Of a stretch of DNA of 64,000 bases, positions 1-10,952 are shown one piece after another. Origin of the DNA: Prinsepia uniflora (Eukaryota; Streptophyta; Magnoliopsida; Rosales; Rosaceae); NCBI GenBank assembly GCA_032719365.1, contig CM064873.1, positions 36,867,742 to 36,931,741 of the forward strand. Direction: 5' to 3'. The first letter of the stretch is position 1; each line of letters begins with the position of its first letter. The notes beneath the pieces are model-generated. The model was not told the DNA's origin and searched no databases. It saw only the letters and a program-made list of their open reading frames with translations. Position numbers and translations under genes: made by a program.

Positions 1-1
1 C

Positions 2-868
2 GAGTGGTGGTATACTCTCGAGTTGTCTGGCTGGGATGCCCATACAGTGACCTGGGAGACGTTTCGGGAGAGGTTCTTAGATCAGTATTACCCTCGTTCT
101 TTCCGAGATGCCAAGGAGGCTGAGTTTCTGCAACTTCAACAGGGGAATCTAAGTGTGGCTGAGTACGAACAAAAGTTTTAGTTGTTCTCTCGGTTTGCTC
201 TTGCGTTTGTGGCTACTGAAGCCGAGAAATGCCGTAGGTTTGAGTTAGGCATGCGAGGTGAGATTCGAGCCTTAGTGAAGGCTGGATCATTTACTACCCT
301 CCGAGAGTTATCAGACGCTGCGGTGAGGGTTGAGGCTAGCTTGCCGGTACGACGCCGGGAGCCACCTTTTTCTGGAGCTTCGAGTCTGAGGACACCGAAG
401 AGAGGTAACTTCAGTGGAGCATCGTCGGTGGGCGATGATCATTTTGGTAGACCTGGTAGTTCCCAGAGTTCAGGATTCCGTGATTACCGAGCACAGCCGA
501 CTCCACAAGCTAGTGCGACATCTGTTGCGTCGATAAGGAGACCGAGTCCTTCTGGTCGGGATGTTTGTTTCTACTGCGGAGAGCGAGGTCATTTCCAACG
601 TGAGTGTCCACTGTTACCACAGGAGGGTGGTGTAGGCCGAGGAGCGGCGGAGCCCGGACAAAGTATAGCGTCATGGACAGCGGGCACTAGAGGAGGTGGT
701 GGTGCCACTAGTAGTTCGCGGGGACGTGGTAGATCTTCAGGATCTCTGGCCCGAGTGTTTTCAATGACTCAGCAGGAGGTTTAGTCGGCACCAGGTGCGG
801 GGACAGGTACTTTTATTATCGTTGGTTATGTTGTACGTCCTTTGTTGTTGGATTTCGGAGTCTAGTTA
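2..868 (+). pseudogene. Ty3/gypsy gag (element A), 5' truncated by window edge
   Basis: The retrotransposon capsid-nucleocapsid polyprotein, which would package element RNA into cytoplasmic virus-like particles. The reading frame enters at the window edge in the conserved capsid segment (EWWYTLELSGWDAHTV) and runs through the VATEAEKCRRFELG block to a CCHC zinc knuckle (CFYCGERGHFQREC). It ends in a degenerate protease start, where the expected DSG reads DFG. Two in-frame TAG codons break it, at 179-181 and 782-784. Paralogues in this window have CAG at both places (16125 area and 10844 area), so both fit C-to-T changes. No reverse transcriptase or integrase follows, so this copy belongs to a pol-less element. 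Identification as gypsy gag is firm; function is lost. Confidence 0.9.
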
Positions 869-1449
869 GGCCTTACCCTAGGTGACCTGGAGTGACGAGG
901 TTACAACTTAGGGTTAGTTCCGTTGAAGGATGACGGAAGAAACGGGAAAGGAGTGACTATAACTGATCGATATGAGGTTATTGAAGGAAGAGAACTCACA
1001 ATCTAGGAGTTGCCTTTAGGACTTTGTCGATTTATTCCAACAAGTGGACGAAATAGCAGCCGAGGGAAGTAAGCAGTTGGTAGGGTTGCCTGGTTGGCCT
1101 AGATTGTTCTGGGTTAGGATTTAGTTGGTTCCAGGAAGTGTCGATGGTAGTACGTGAGGATGTACTCTATGAATTCTATTGTACTCCATATAAGGTATTT
1201 TAAAATACCTTTGTTTTCTGTTCATAGAGTTTCCCTTGCGTACACCATGAAGTTCTAGTGGTACTGAGAGAGGGTTAGAAGTGGTGAACTGGTAGGTGGG
1301 GATGGAGTGAAATACCCAAGGTGGAGATGATAGTCGGAAACTTGGAAGTAGTGGTTGTTGAGTTATTGTTGATCACCGGGTAGGAGACCCTAAGTGTCAG
1401 GAACTAGATGTGGAATTTCGAGGACGAAATTCTTTTTAGGAGGGTAGGT
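869..1449 (+). mobile_element. Residual internal region of element A, pol deleted
   Basis: Closely similar to 10953-11465 and 16805-17392, which occupy the same place between gag and 3' LTR in two other elements. There is no usable reading frame. It ends with the block GAATTTCGAGGACGAAATTC (an 8-bp-arm inverted repeat typical of the gypsy pol terminus) and a purine-rich tract, AGGAGGGTAGG, that could serve as polypurine tract immediately before the LTR. The shared short form suggests the pol deletion happened once and was then amplified. Confidence 0.75.
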
Positions 1450-2245
1450 TATAACGACCTGTCCCGGAAATTAGGGTTAAGACAGTGATTAAGATGGGAT
1501 TAGTGAGTTAATTGGTGTTTAGTTGGTTACTTTTGGGGTTAGTGTAGAATGACGATTTTGCACTTAGTCTGGCTAATAGTTGACTTTTAGTTTGAGCAAT
1601 CAATTGGGTATTGACTGTGACGTAGTTCGGGACGTCACGAGTTCGTAGACAGGTGGTCCGCCCGATTCCGACATCCGAGGAGGAAGTTGTGATGTTCGGA
1701 AGGTTGGGGGCATTACCGTAATGTGGCTAAAATAGGGGAAAGTTGACTTTTCGTACGATCGGATTTTGACACGTTGTCCTAGGACCGTTAGGAAGATCTT
1801 GTCGTCCTGAGTGCGATGACGGGTGGCACGTATTCATCGGAGTTGGGATGTGTGCATTACGGGTCTAGAAAGGTAGTGGCAAAATGGTAATTTTGACTTA
1901 AAAGGAAGGGCAGTTTGGTCTTTTGTACTTTGGGCTTGGTGCAGCCGGATTTGGACAAGTGTCTAGGGTAGAGAGGAGATTTTTGTGTGAGGCTTGAGGG
2001 GATGGTGACACGTGGGGCTTGGCTAAAGGGTTCAAGTGAGTGCACGGGTGTTTCAAAATCGTGCGGGTGTGTGCATGTGTGCCCATGTTTGTGTTCGAAC
2101 CAAAGAGAAATAGAGATTGAGAGATTGGGAGAATTGATCGGTGACTGTGTGTGTTTGTGCGGATTGGTGAGTGTGTAAGTGACTAAGGGAAGCTGAGAGT
2201 GTGAGGATTGAGTGGTGAGGACTGCTCGTGTACGGGAACTGGTGT
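1450..2245 (+). mobile_element. Gypsy LTR, left part (shared by elements A and B)
   Basis: Begins TATAACGACC, a decayed form of the usual TGTAACGACCCGTCCC LTR start, and follows the LTR at 17393 closely up to its position 18199. It then stops abruptly and is joined to pol sequence of another element at 2246. The missing remainder (equivalent to 18200-19158) resumes in order at 14409-15603. I infer that 1450-2245 and 14409-15603 are two halves of one LTR separated by later insertions and a deletion. Confidence 0.75.
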
Positions 2246-2450
2246 GAGAAGGTTTGTAGAGGGTTTCTCTACCATTGCTGCCCCGTTGACACGACTGATG
2301 AGGAAGGGAGTCAAGTTTGACTGGGATGACGACTGTGAGCGTAGCTTCCAGGAGCTAATGGAAAGGTTGACATATGCTCCTATACTGAGCCTTCCAAACG
2401 ACAGTGGGGAATTCGAGGTGTACAGTGATGCATCCTTACAGGATTTGGGA
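2246..2450 (+). pseudogene. Gypsy pol fragment, end of reverse transcriptase and start of RNase H (element D)
   Basis: Encodes RRFVEGFSTIAAPLTRLMRKG, the conserved C-terminal end of gypsy reverse transcriptase, and runs on to EFEVYSDASLQ, the start of the RNase H domain with its first aspartate. The upstream part of pol, with the polymerase catalytic residues, is absent because the sequence joins an LTR fragment directly at 2245/2246. The reading frame continues at 5404 beyond an inserted solo LTR. The five bases TGGGA at 2446-2450 are the left copy of that insertion's target duplication. Confidence 0.9.
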
Positions 2451-4245
2451 TGTAACAACCCGTCCCGAGAGCCGGGATTAAGATAGTGATTAAGGTGTGA
2501 TTATTGAGGTTAAGCAGTGGGTAGGTGGTCCCGATGGGTCCATGAGCGTAGAATGACGATTTTGCCCCTAGTTCGGGCAAATAGTTGACTTTTAGTTGGG
2601 AGGTCGATTTGAGTGTTGATCGGTGACTAGGACGTAGTTTAGGACGTCACGAATCCATAGGCAAGTGGCACGCCTGATTCCGACATCCGAGGAGGAAGTT
2701 GTGATGTTCGGAAGGTCAAGGGCATAACCGTAATTTGGGTAAATTAGGGGGAAAAGTTGACTTTTTGAATAATCGACTTTTGGTAGGTTGACCTAGGATG
2801 GTTAGATAGATTCCGTCGTCCTGAGTTCGATGACAGGCGGCACGTATTCATCGGACTTACGAGGCGAGAGTTACGGGTCTAGGAAGTTTTGGTTAAATCG
2901 TAAATATAAGTTAAAAAGAAGGGTAATTTGGTCTTTCTGCACATTGGGATTTGTGCAGAAAGAAGGAAAGGGACGGCTGGGATGGAGCCATTTGGTGAGA
3001 GAGTGAGGAGGATTGGTGACACGTGCTAAAGGTGGAGTGGCTTCTGGTGAGTTCGAGTGTGTGCACGGCCCAAATAATTGGGGTGCACCCGTGTATGTGT
3101 GTGGTGCTGGTTCAGAAAACAGAAGGAGATCGTGAAGGAAATTGAGGTTGACGGTGTGGTGGCTGTGTGTGAGGGTGTCGAGAGCTGCGGGAAAATCATG
3201 GGGGAAACAGGAAGGAAACCAAGGAATTTGTGAGAATTGTGGCGGTGGCAGCCGTGTACGGGGCAACTGAGTCCGTGGTGGTGTCGTGCGGGTTGCGAGG
3301 AGTCAACCACTACCAGCGGAGCTCACGACGGCGACTGGAGGCAGGTAATTCTCTCATTCCCATGTCGATACTCTGTTTTTCCGTTGAGTTTCAACGTGGA
3401 AGTCGTGGTTTGGGAGGTTGAATCGATGAGTCTAGAGTGGTCTAGGGGTTTTAGTTGAGTCCTAGGAGTAGTTTGATTGTGCTGCCGTGATGGGTGGTGC
3501 ACGGTGGCGGCAGGCACGACGGAGGTGTCTGTGTCCTCTGTTTTGGCCGTGGGTTTCAAACGGCGAGTCGTCGAGCTTGGGGCTGAGTCGATAGTCCAGG
3601 AAGGTTGGTTGAGGTTTGGTAGAGTCCTAGGAAGAGGTTGGTGTAGCCTCCGTGAAGGGGGAAGTCGTGGGTGGCCGGGAAGGAAAACAGGGGTTTTTGG
3701 GTCGTTTGGTTCGAGCTTTAGTCGACGGGCTAGGGACAGTGTCGAAGTGAACGGAGCTGGGGAACCAATAGGGCTGATCTGGACGATGCTGTTGGTGAAG
3801 ATAGGAATCGTTTTGGTGGACGGAATGAGGAGAACCGCTCTCGCCCGTTCAGGGTTCAGACCACTGGTGCGAACCGGGTCTGCTCAAGGTTGACGGTGCA
3901 CTGTAGCTGGCGCGTGAGTGCCACGCGCAGCCACTTTGGGCGGCGCGTAGGGGCGCGTGCGGCGGTGTATGGAGAAGCGATCAACAGGACTTTTGGTCTA
4001 GGAGTTGTGGTGAGTTCAATGGAGCTGGTTTCGAGTCAATCGGAAGCCGTTTGAGTGTAGTTCCGCGAGGGTGAATGTTTAGGGTCCCGGGTTCTAGGTC
4101 TTCCGGTTCGGGGATTTTTGATTGAATTTAGGTGAGTGTTTGTAGACGTGTTAGTGACATAAATTGGTGATTGTGAACAGGATCGGGATTTCCCGAGGAA
4201 GCCGAGGAACGGGCTGGACGTTCGGGACGCGAGTAGGGCAGTACT

Positions 4246-5116
4246 GTGAGTGGACCCTTTCCTTAAACTCGATCATGCATAACTGTTTTTATATACGTTT
4301 TTGATGGTTTTACTTAAGACACTATGGTTTTACGTGATTGTACGTGATTGAGATGTTTGCACGTTTTTCGAGACGTTTTCGGGATTTTGCACGTTTTTCG
4401 AGAAAATGTTGGTTTTCGGATTTTGATGCCACATTTGGGGAATTCCACCTATAAAGGTTTTCTGATAATGATAAATGGGTTATGAAATATGATTTGTGAT
4501 TACATGTGGTTTTGGTATGAAAATGGATATTTTTCCGGATTTGGGTTCGGAATGACGGTTCTGAACGCCGGAAGGGCTTCGGACCAGTGATTTCGGATTC
4601 GGGTTTGGATGAGGATTTGGCAAATGGTTTTGGGATTGGATTTGCTGGATCTGGATATTGGGTTTAAAGACCCGGATATATATGACGGGGGACCGGCCGG
4701 ATTGGGTTTAAAGACCCGGATTGAGTTTAAAGACTCGGGAGTTTAAAGACTCGGATATATTGATTTCCCCCGTAGGCCTTGAGTTTAAAGACTCGGGAGT
4801 TTAAAGACTCGGATATGATTAAGGCCTTGAGTTTAAAGACTCGGGAGTTTAAAGACTCGGATAGGTCCAGCAGGTTCGATCGGGAAATGAGGATTCGATA
4901 CGGTTTCTGATACTCATGCTGTGGTTTCTTATGATATTTTATAGTGTTTCTGTTTCTTATGATATTTTATAATGATTATTTTATAACTGTGTTCATAACT
5001 GTTGGTTATGCATGTGGTTTCAAAACGGAGGGTTAAACTCGGTTTTCATATAAAGTGGTTTTGAACTTTTTGTACGTTCTGGTCCACTCACATTTTTGTT
5101 TTAAATTGCCCTCCAG
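4246..5116 (+). other. Putative LTR leader intron with self-complementary ends
   Basis: The 5' end GTGAGTGGACC (4246-4256) matches the plant donor consensus GTRAGT. Near the 3' end GGTCCACTCAC (5081-5091) is its exact 11-base reverse complement and contains CTCAC, a branch-point-like motif whose A (5090) lies 26 nt before a pyrimidine-rich CAG (5114-5116). The interval of 871 nt encloses the microhairpin array. Splicing is inferred, not shown. Confidence 0.45.
4660..4862 (+). repeat. Array of co-varying microhairpins in LTR
   Basis: About ten units of a 14-base imperfect palindrome with a constant loop TTAAAG. Stems are GGGT/ACCC (4660-4673, 4704-4717) or GAGT/ACTC (4723-4736 and later units), so both stem arms change together. 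Units come singly or as tight pairs sharing a GGGA linker. Confidence 0.8.
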
Positions 5117-5403
5117 GTTGTGGAGTTAGCGCGGGGTCTTGACGTCGAGGCAGTGTCCGAGGCATAGAAGTGACGTGAGGGATCCTAGAAGAGTTTAAAG
5201 GCTTCTGTGTGCGTGTATTTATCAGTTTTTATTTTCCTTGTAATTTAGTGCTATGCTCTGTAAACGATAAGGTTGGGATATTTTGTAATTACTCCTGCGT
5301 CTGTCTGGGTTTGAGTGAGTTTTACTTGGGTGTTGTGTCGGGGAGTCAGACGGGAGCGGGATTTACCTCGGGTTTCGGGATGAAACCGGGGTGGGTCCTG
5401 ACA

Positions 5404-7273
5404 TGGGATGTGTACTAATGCAGCATGGGAAAGTGATTGCCTATGCTTTGCGCCAGTTGAAGCCACATGAGCACAAATATCCGACGCATGACTTGGAGTT
5501 AGCTGCGGTTGTGCATGCGCTGAAAATCTGGAGACATCACTTGTACTGTGCGACTTGAGGCTGTTTACGGATCACAAGAGCCTGAAGTACTTTTTCACCC
5601 AGAAGGACTTGAATGTAAGACAACGACGGTGGCTAGAGCTGATTAAGGACTATGATTGCACGATCGATTACCACCCCGGGAAAGCCAATGTTGTGGCTGA
5701 TGCTCTAAGCTGGAAGTCGACGCATTCTGTAGCACATCTACGGACGGTTCATTTGCCGCTATTGGTTGAACTCCGTAAAGCTAGCATGGATTTAGGACTG
5801 GATAGCCAAGGTGCCTTGTTGGCTAGTTTTCATGTTAGACCACTCCTAATCGATCGAATCGTTGAGGCCCAATCTCAAGATCCTGTCTCGTGTATACTTC
5901 GGATTGAAGTGGAAGCCAGTGAACGGCAAGATTTCACGGTCAGGAAAGATGGAGCTTTGCTAAAAGAAGGACGGTTGTGCGTGCCCGACGTTGAGGCACT
6001 GAAGAAGGAAATTTTGGACGAGGCTCATAGTTCGGCCTACGCGATGCACCCTGGTGGGACCAAGATGTATCGTACATTGCGAGAACACTATTGGTGGCCG
6101 GGTATGAAATGAGAGATTGCCGAGTATGTCAGCAGGTGTCTGATTTGCCAGCAAGTGAAGGCTGAGAGACAACGACCTTATGGAGCCTTGCAACCACTAC
6201 CTATTCCGGAATGGAAATGGGATCACCTAACGATGGATTTTGTGTTTGGACTTCCTAGGACACCCAGAGGTCACGATGGAGTTTGGGTGATTGTCAACAG
6301 ACTTACGAAATCAACTCATTTCTTTCCAGTACGAGAGAACTTCAGGATGACACAGTTGGCTCAATTTTTTATTGACGAGACCATCTGGTTGCACGGTACT
6401 CCGGAATCCATAGTTTTTGACAGAGACCCGAGGTTTACTTCTCGGTTTTGGAAAAGTCTACAGGAAGCCTTTGGGACGAAACTTCGTTTCAGCACTGCAT
6501 TTCATCCTCAGACTGACGGCTAGTCTGAGCAGACCATCCAGACATTGGAGGATATGATGCGAGCTTGCGTTTTGCAATTTCAGGGCGCTTGGGAATCACA
6601 CCTAGCCTTGATTGAATTTTCCTACAACAACAGTTATCAGGCAAGCATTGGGATGGCCCCTTATGAAGCCTTGTACGGACGGCAGTTCAGAACTCAGTTG
6701 TGTTGGACGGACGTGGGTGAAAGAAAGTTGACTAAATCCGAATTGGTAGAACTGACGATGGAGAAGGTCACACTCATCAGGGATCGACTCAAGGCAGCCC
6801 AGGACCGACAAAAGAGCTATGTGGGCCATTGGATTCGAGATCTTGAGTTTGCGGTCGGAGATCGGGTATTTCTGAAGTTGTCTCCTTGGAAGGGCGTAGT
6901 GAGATTTGGCAAGTGAGGGAAGTTGAGCCCTCGTTACATCGGACCTTATGAGATTACTGAGAGGATTGGCCCGGTGGCCTACAGGTTGGCACTACCGCAA
7001 GAACTTTCGAAGGTCCACGATGTTTTCCATGTATCGATGTTGCAGAAATATGTGTTTGATGAATCTCATGTACTAGAAGAACAACCTATTGAACTCCGAG
7101 AGGACTTGAGTTTTGATGAACAGCCGGTACTGATTTTGGACCGAAAGGATAAGGTGCTAGGCCGGAAGACCGTCCCTCTGGTAAAGGTTCTCTGGAAGAA
7201 CCAGAATGTGGAGGAAGCCACATGGGAACCCGAGGCGCAGATGCGAGAACAGTTCCCCTATTTGTTCCCTTGA
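5404..7273 (+). pseudogene. Gypsy pol: RNase H, integrase, chromodomain (element D)
   Basis: Continues the pol begun at 2246. In order: RNase H (GCVLMQHGKVIAYALRQLKP, later LFTDHKSLKYFFTQK), integrase zinc-binding HHCC region (H-x-HPGGTKMYRTLREHYWWPGM, then CLIC), integrase core (TMDFVFGLP, then FDRDPRFTS and SEQTIQTLEDMM supplying D, D and E), the GPY/F module (SPRYIGPYEITERIGPVAYRL) and a C-terminal chromodomain-like end (KVLWKNQNVEEATWEPE). Such a chromodomain marks a plant chromovirus; the long LTRs fit the Tekay/Del group (inference). A one-base shift near 5550 and in-frame stops at 6110-6112 (TGA), 6521-6523 (TAG) and 6914-6916 (TGA) kill it. All three stops fit C-to-T changes in CGA or CAG codons. 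Confidence 0.93.
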
Positions 7274-7298
7274 ATTTCGGGACGAAAGAAATTTCTTA

Positions 7299-7316
7299 AG
7301 GGGGGGGGGGGGAGAT
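7299..7316 (+). other. Polypurine tract of element D
   Basis: A run of more than ten G followed by GAGA lies directly before the LTR start TGTAACGCCCC, the expected place for the primer of plus-strand DNA synthesis. The exact length of the G run may be unreliable. Confidence 0.75.
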
Positions 7317-9114
7317 TGTAACGCCCCAGAAATTCAAAAAATGTAATTTTGTAAAATATTGAATAAAATGACGTTTTTACCCTTGTGATTTGTGTGGTCA
7401 AATCGTTGACTTTTTTATTGTAGGGTCAAACAGATATTTACCGATGACAGTGACGTAGTTCGGGACGTCACGAGTTCATAGACAGGTGGCACGTCCGAAA
7501 CGGACGAACAGGGTGAAAGTTATGACGTTCGGAAGCCCAGGGGCATAATCGTAATTTGGACGATATATGGGGAAAAAGTTGACTTTTGATGGAAAATTGA
7601 TGTCCACATGAATCGAAGACCGTTAGATTCGTCTCGATGCCCTGAGTACAACAACTGGCGGCACGCGTGAAACGGACATCGGGTGACCGAGTTACGGGTC
7701 ACGGAAGTTGGAGGGCATTTTGGTCATTTCACGGCGGTTACTGTAGCACCACCGTGAAAAACAGAGCACACGGCCATGCCGTGGTGTTTTGTGCGTGCAT
7801 TTGTTTATGGCTTAGTGGACTGATGAGTGGGCTTTGTTTAAGTGAATTGAGGAAGTGGGAAGCACAGCATGGGAGGCTTGGTTAGAGCTCAGAGCACGGT
7901 AGGGATTAAAAATGGCCATGGTGTCTGTGCTTGCGGGAAACCCATTTTCAGAGACCACAGTTGGTCTCCCACGAGTTGTTGGCCACACTGATCGATCAAC
8001 CGGGTAAGAGAGTGAGGAGAGGATTCAGTTGGGTCATTTGTGCATCAGTGTGAGGGCTGAGGTTGAGAGAAACCGTGAGAAAACATTTTCGGGTTTTGGG
8101 GGAGGAGGGGGGGGGGGGGGAACTCGGAGTTCAATTTCTATGGGCCTTGAGACAAATCTAAACCCTTAGGGAGTCTTCTGGGAGTGACAGAAACACTACT
8201 GTGCCAGCGTTGAAGAGATTGGAGCACGGATTGCCCAGGAACCCAAGTTCCAGTTCAGAGGAAAAATCAGTTGGAGGGAAAAATCGAAGATCAAATTGTG
8301 AGGCTATTTGAGCGAAACCAAGGGCCGTTTAGTCTTCTGGGAGCAAAAGGAAACCGACCACATCGATTTCGAAGGATATCACTCATGGATTGGCCAAGAA
8401 CTGAGGCCCCTGGTTCTGGAAATTTTCGAGCTTGAGGACGACGACTTCCAGGTTAGTTTGGGGTAAATTGGTAGGATGTTTTGGTTCGTCTAGGTCCCCT
8501 TAAGCTACTGGTGAAGTTAATTGGATAATGGAACTGTTTTAGGTGAGTTTTGAGTGACGACCCGTTTGTCTGTTCGGGTCTGGGTTGATCGATTGGGGGC
8601 GTGTCGAAGTGATTAAACGACCTAGAACACTAATTAATTGATTATAGAACATGATAGGATCAAAAATGGGATCAATTGAGTAAGAATGGATGGTTAATTG
8701 GACGGGTTGAACACGCGGGTTGAAGACCCGAATAACAGCAGTCGGGTGAAGATGGTGACACTGTAGCGTGTCACTGTAGCAAGCGCGTGGCCTACACGTG
8801 AAGCCACTTTGGGCGGCGCGTGACGGCGTGCGTGAGACCTTTTCCGATCACAGTCAACTGATTTTCTTCCTTTTAATGTAATTAACATTTTACTTTTAGG
8901 GTCCGAGTCGATCGGGAGTCGTTCGGGATAAATTCGAGGGTCCGGAAGTTAGGTTCTTAAAGTTATTTTCGTCGAAAAATCCGGAAAAATTAGGGAAAAT
9001 CATACGAGTTATTTGGGGATAATTGTAACCCTCCTTGTACGTTTTTTCAGGCCCGGACACTTCCGAAGCTACGGAGGAGCGCACGGGACGCGATTGATGC
9101 GTCCGGAAAAAACC

Positions 9115-9984
9115 GTGAGTGGAATTTTGATTACCAAATTATGCATGCATGAATATTTTGCCTATCTATTGTGTTTTCACTTATGATCTTATGATTGATA
9201 TTTTACCCTATTTCACGCATTTCGAGGTTTCAGTTTTTCTTCTATGCGTGATTGATGTTTTAATAAGTAATTGAGTATGATTATGCATGTTCGTATTTAT
9301 GATGTTGGATTATGTTTGTAAAGTGACCTTCGGGAAATTCATGTTTTGTAAATTGCATGCGAATCCGGAAATAAGTCCTATTATGATAAGTTATGTTTTC
9401 GGTATGATTTTTGGAAAATGGATCGTGATGAATTGTGCTTATAAATGATTTTGGGTTTAAAGACCCGGTGGAGTGTTGGATCTGATTTTGGGTTTAAAGA
9501 CCCGGTTAATTAATGACGGGGGCGGGCCCGGTAAATTGGGTTTAAAGACCCGAATTGAGTTTAAAGACTCGTGAGTCTTAAAGACTCGGTTATTGTGATA
9601 CCCCCGAGGCCTATTGATTGTTTTGAGTTTAAAGACTCGTTGATATCCCGGGAAGGCCTAATATTGAGTTTAAAGACTCGGATGGATCCAACGGTTTAAT
9701 TGTGATTATTGATGCATTTTTTTGCTTGATTTGCGTAAATGATGTTTCAAGATAACGGTTTGTGGATTTTGGTAATATGATATCAGCTGTGATGATTTCT
9801 GTAACGTTTTACACATGTTTCGGAAAAGAGTTTTCGAACGATTAAATACGCGGTTTTCTTTTCGAATATCTAGTTATGCATGCGTGTTACAAAACTGGAG
9901 GGCGAACCCGATTTCAGAAAACTGTTTTCCTGTAAAACTTATGTTTCGGTCCACTCACACTTTGTTGTTTTAAATTCCCTCCAG
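9115..9984 (+). other. Putative LTR leader intron (element D LTR)
   Basis: GTGAGTGGA at 9115-9123 pairs over nine bases with TCCACTCAC inside 9948-9958. A CCCTCCAG acceptor ends at 9984. The length of 870 nt is almost the same as the equivalent interval in the diverged LTR at 2451, although the sequence between differs. Confidence 0.42.
9453..9682 (+). repeat. Co-varying microhairpin array
   Basis: Units GGGTTTAAAGACCC and GAGTTTAAAGACTC as in the LTR at 2451, at wider spacing. Stem arms change together while the TTAAAG loop stays constant. One unit (near 9570) reads GAGTCTTAAAGACTC with an altered loop but intact stem. Confidence 0.78.
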
Positions 9985-10272
9985 GTCGTGGTACAAGTGC
10001 GGGGGCAAGCGCCGAGGCAGGGGCGGAGGCATAAAGCTTTCCGTTGCGGTGTTGTAGTTCACAGAGTAGGATATGTTCTCTAATTTGTTTTGTAATATTG
10101 CTCTGTGAAACTATGGACTTGATGTTCAATCGGTTGTATTCGGTTAATCTCCCTGGTCTGACAATGGGTGTGTTGTAATATTATTTGGTTTTCCGGTAAT
10201 TTGGGTTCTATTGTCAGACGGGAGCAGGATGCTTCCCGATTACCGAGGCGATAATCGGGGTGGGTCCTGTCA

Positions 10273-10952
10273 TTGTGGCTACTGAAGCTGAGAAGTGTCG
10301 TAGGTTTGAGTTGGGCCTGCGAGGTGAGATTCGAGCCATTGTGACGGCTGGATCCTTTGCCACCCTCCGCGAGTTGTCGGACGCAGCGGTAAGGGTTGAG
10401 GCTAGTTTGCCGGTGCGACGCCGGGAGCCACCTTTTCCAGGAGCTTCGAGTCTGAAGACACCGAAGAGAGGTAACTTCAGTGGAGGGTCGTCGTCGGGCG
10501 ATGATCGTTTCGGTAGACCTGGTAGTTTCCAGAGTTCAGGATTTCGTGGTTACGGAGCACAGCCGACTCCACAAGCTAGTGCGACGTCTGTTGCGTCGAT
10601 AGGGCGACCAGGTCCTTCCGGTCAGGATGTTTGCTTTTACTGCGGAGAGCGAGGTCATTTCCGACGTGAGTGTCCACTGTTGCCACATGAAGGCGGTGTA
10701 GGCCGAGGAGCGGTGGAGCCTGGACAGAGTACAACGTCAGGGACAGCGGGCACTAGAGGAGGTGGTGGTGCCACTAGTAGTTCGAGGGGACGTGGTAGAG
10801 CGTCGGGATCTCAGGCCCGAGTGTTTTCGATGACACAGCAGGAGGTTCAGTCGGCACCAGATGCGGGGACAAGTATCTTTACTATCTTTGGTTGTGTTGT
10901 ACTTCCTTTGTTGTTGGATTCGGGGGTCGAGTCTAGGATGTTCCCTAGATGA
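10273..10952 (+). pseudogene. Gypsy gag fragment (element C), 5' end lost
   Basis: Reads TTGTGGCTACTGAAGC onward, which is VATEAEKCRRFELGLRGEIRA in the middle of gag, through to an intact CCHC zinc knuckle (CFYCGERGHFRREC) and the protease start LLLDSGVESR. A TGA ends the frame at 10950-10952. The capsid N-terminal half is missing because element D's LTR ends exactly at 10272. The surviving part has no internal stop and keeps DSG, so this copy is less decayed than those at 2 and 15712. Pol is absent. Confidence 0.9.

Larger units (their letters stand above)
2451..5403 (+). mobile_element. Complete solo gypsy LTR inside pol, TSD TGGGA
   Basis: Starts TGTAACAACCCGTCCC and ends GGGTGGGTCCTGACA (TG...CA), 2953 bp. 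It is flanked by TGGGA at 2446-2450 and 5404-5408, and removing the LTR and one copy restores the RNase H reading frame (DASLQ...GCVLMQHGKVIAYA). This is direct evidence for insertion into element D followed by LTR-LTR recombination that left one LTR. Inside are a microhairpin array (4660-4862) and the putative leader intron (4246-5116). Open frames such as 3477-3893 are LTR sequence and are not supported as genes. Confidence 0.95.
7317..10272 (+). mobile_element. 3' LTR of gypsy element D (TGTAACGCCCC subfamily)
   Basis: Begins TGTAACGCCCC after a G-rich polypurine tract and ends GATAATCGGGGTGGGTCCTGTCA-type sequence, 2956 bp with TG...CA termini. It is a different subfamily from 2451-5403, but the modules occur in the same order: two TGACG/GACAGGTGGCACG boxes near the start, a donor-like GTGAGTGGA (9115), a microhairpin array (9453-9682), GGTCCACTCAC (9948-9958) and a CAG acceptor (9984). 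Its exact end abuts mid-gag sequence at 10273, so element D probably inserted into the gag of element C. The 5' LTR is lost. Confidence 0.9.

Noticed and set aside
3477..3893. 138-codon open frame within the solo LTR
   Set aside because: Lies wholly in LTR sequence, is not kept open in sister LTRs at 11466 and 17393, and shows no domain.
4660..4862. CRISPR-like look of regularly spaced short repeats
   Set aside because: Plant nuclear context, unit length 14 bases, spacers neither unique nor constant, no cas genes; arrays belong to LTRs.
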